Positions 4,662-5,000 of a stretch of DNA of 5,000 bases are shown in pieces. Each line of letters begins with the position of its first letter. The first letter of the stretch is position 1. Location: contig CANETI010000219.1 in assembly GCA_947440715.1 (NCBI GenBank), positions 1 to 5,000 of the forward strand, written 5' to 3'. Source of the DNA: Planctomycetota bacterium (GTDB lineage: Bacteria; Planctomycetota; UBA11346). A program made the position numbers and the translations under genes. The notes under the pieces were generated by a model. It saw only the letters and a program-made list of their open reading frames with translations, was not told where the DNA came from and made no database searches.

Positions 4662-5000
4662 TTATTTGCCCGTGGGTGCCAGTGGCAGATAGCGGTACGG
4701 AGCTTGCAGATTGAGCACCACTAAACTGGTGGCAAAGACATCTCCGCCGGTTTCACCGTAGCGAATATGTTGCGCTGAAACGCGACCCATGTTGTCGTTG
4801 GCATTGCCGATGAGTGGCACTAATTGGCTTTCCAATGCGGTTGACCAGTGTAGCCAATCAGCATCGCTCGCTTCGCGCATGGCGAGCGTGGCGAAGAACC
4901 AGCCGAGTGGATCAGCGCGACCATTAGTGGTAGTCGTGGTGCCTGGGATTAAGCTGCGTAATTGTTTGATTTGCACAGCGGTGCTGTCGTTGCTGCCCAA
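4662..5000 (-). CDS. prenyltransferase/squalene-oxidase-repeat-like protein, C-terminal end (5' partial)
   Basis: The last 112 codons of a gene that begins beyond the right edge. The visible part has a helix with W-F-F-A-T-L-A-M-R (34-42), then W-L-H-W-S-T-A-L-E-S-Q-L-V (49-61), then G-G-D-V-F-A-T-S-L-V-V-L-N-L-Q (85-99) and a terminal P-Y-R-Y-L-P-L. This order matches the last helical pair of the alpha/alpha-barrel repeat proteins common in Planctomycetota, in which G-G-x-V-x-A-T-x-L-x-V-L-x-L and Y-R-Y-L-P close the protein. The stop ten residues after that motif therefore looks natural. A Thr run (21-25) marks a loop. Function in these bacteria is generally unknown; homology is to the cyclase fold, and enzymatic activity cannot be inferred from this fragment. 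The assignment rests on remembered family patterns. Confidence 0.65.
   Translation of the reverse strand: MGSNDSTAVQIKQLRSLIPGTTTTTNGRADPLGWFFATLAMREASDADWLHWSTALESQLVPLIGNANDNMGRVSAQHIRYGETGGDVFATSLVVLNLQAPYRYLPLAPTGK

Overview
The window looks like ordinary chromosome from a bacterium that is probably in the Planctomycetota, with a moderate, roughly balanced base composition. This placement is an inference from protein style. The STAS protein carries a YLSSA-type phosphosite loop, and it sits with a SpoIIE-type phosphatase and an RsbW-type kinase. The gene at the right edge ends in the 'TSLVVLNLQAPYRYLPL' style that I associate with planctomycete prenyltransferase/squalene-oxidase-repeat proteins. 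Start codons other than ATG are common here: GTG at 326, 1962, 2445 and probably 4658, and TTG at about 1238.

Left part, + strand (1-2336): five tightly packed genes read as one probable operon. The first three form a complete partner-switching module: the C-terminal end of a SpoIIE/PP2C-type serine phosphatase, an RsbW/SpoIIAB-like ATP-binding kinase overlapping it by 4 bases, and a single-domain STAS antagonist. Next comes a protein that resembles the PHP/CehA phosphoesterase family in its C-terminal half but appears to lack all the metal-binding histidines and aspartates. Last is a small RusA-like Holliday-junction resolvase family protein overlapping the PHP-like gene by 8 bases. No sigma factor is visible, so the target of the switch is unknown.

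Middle (2337-3638): two near-identical direct copies of a 28-base repeat lie in the gap after the RusA-like gene. A third copy lies in the opposite orientation inside the first 31 codons of the next gene. That gene encodes a MutY adenine glycosylase with a C-terminal MutT-like domain that has a complete Nudix box. The repeats form a 35-base inverted repeat with the mutY start codon in the middle of its loop.

Right part, - strand (3650-5000): three genes in the same direction, convergent with mutY and only 11 bases from it. In transcription order they are the C-terminal end of a prenyltransferase/squalene-oxidase-repeat-like protein, a small single-span membrane protein of unknown function, and an inositol monophosphatase-family phosphatase with all catalytic motifs present.

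I see no tRNA, rRNA, CRISPR array, insertion sequence or convincing factor-independent terminator. The most interesting items are the repeat family that has entered the mutY reading frame, the MutY-MutT fusion, and the metal-ligand-free PHP-like protein tied to a partner-switching operon.
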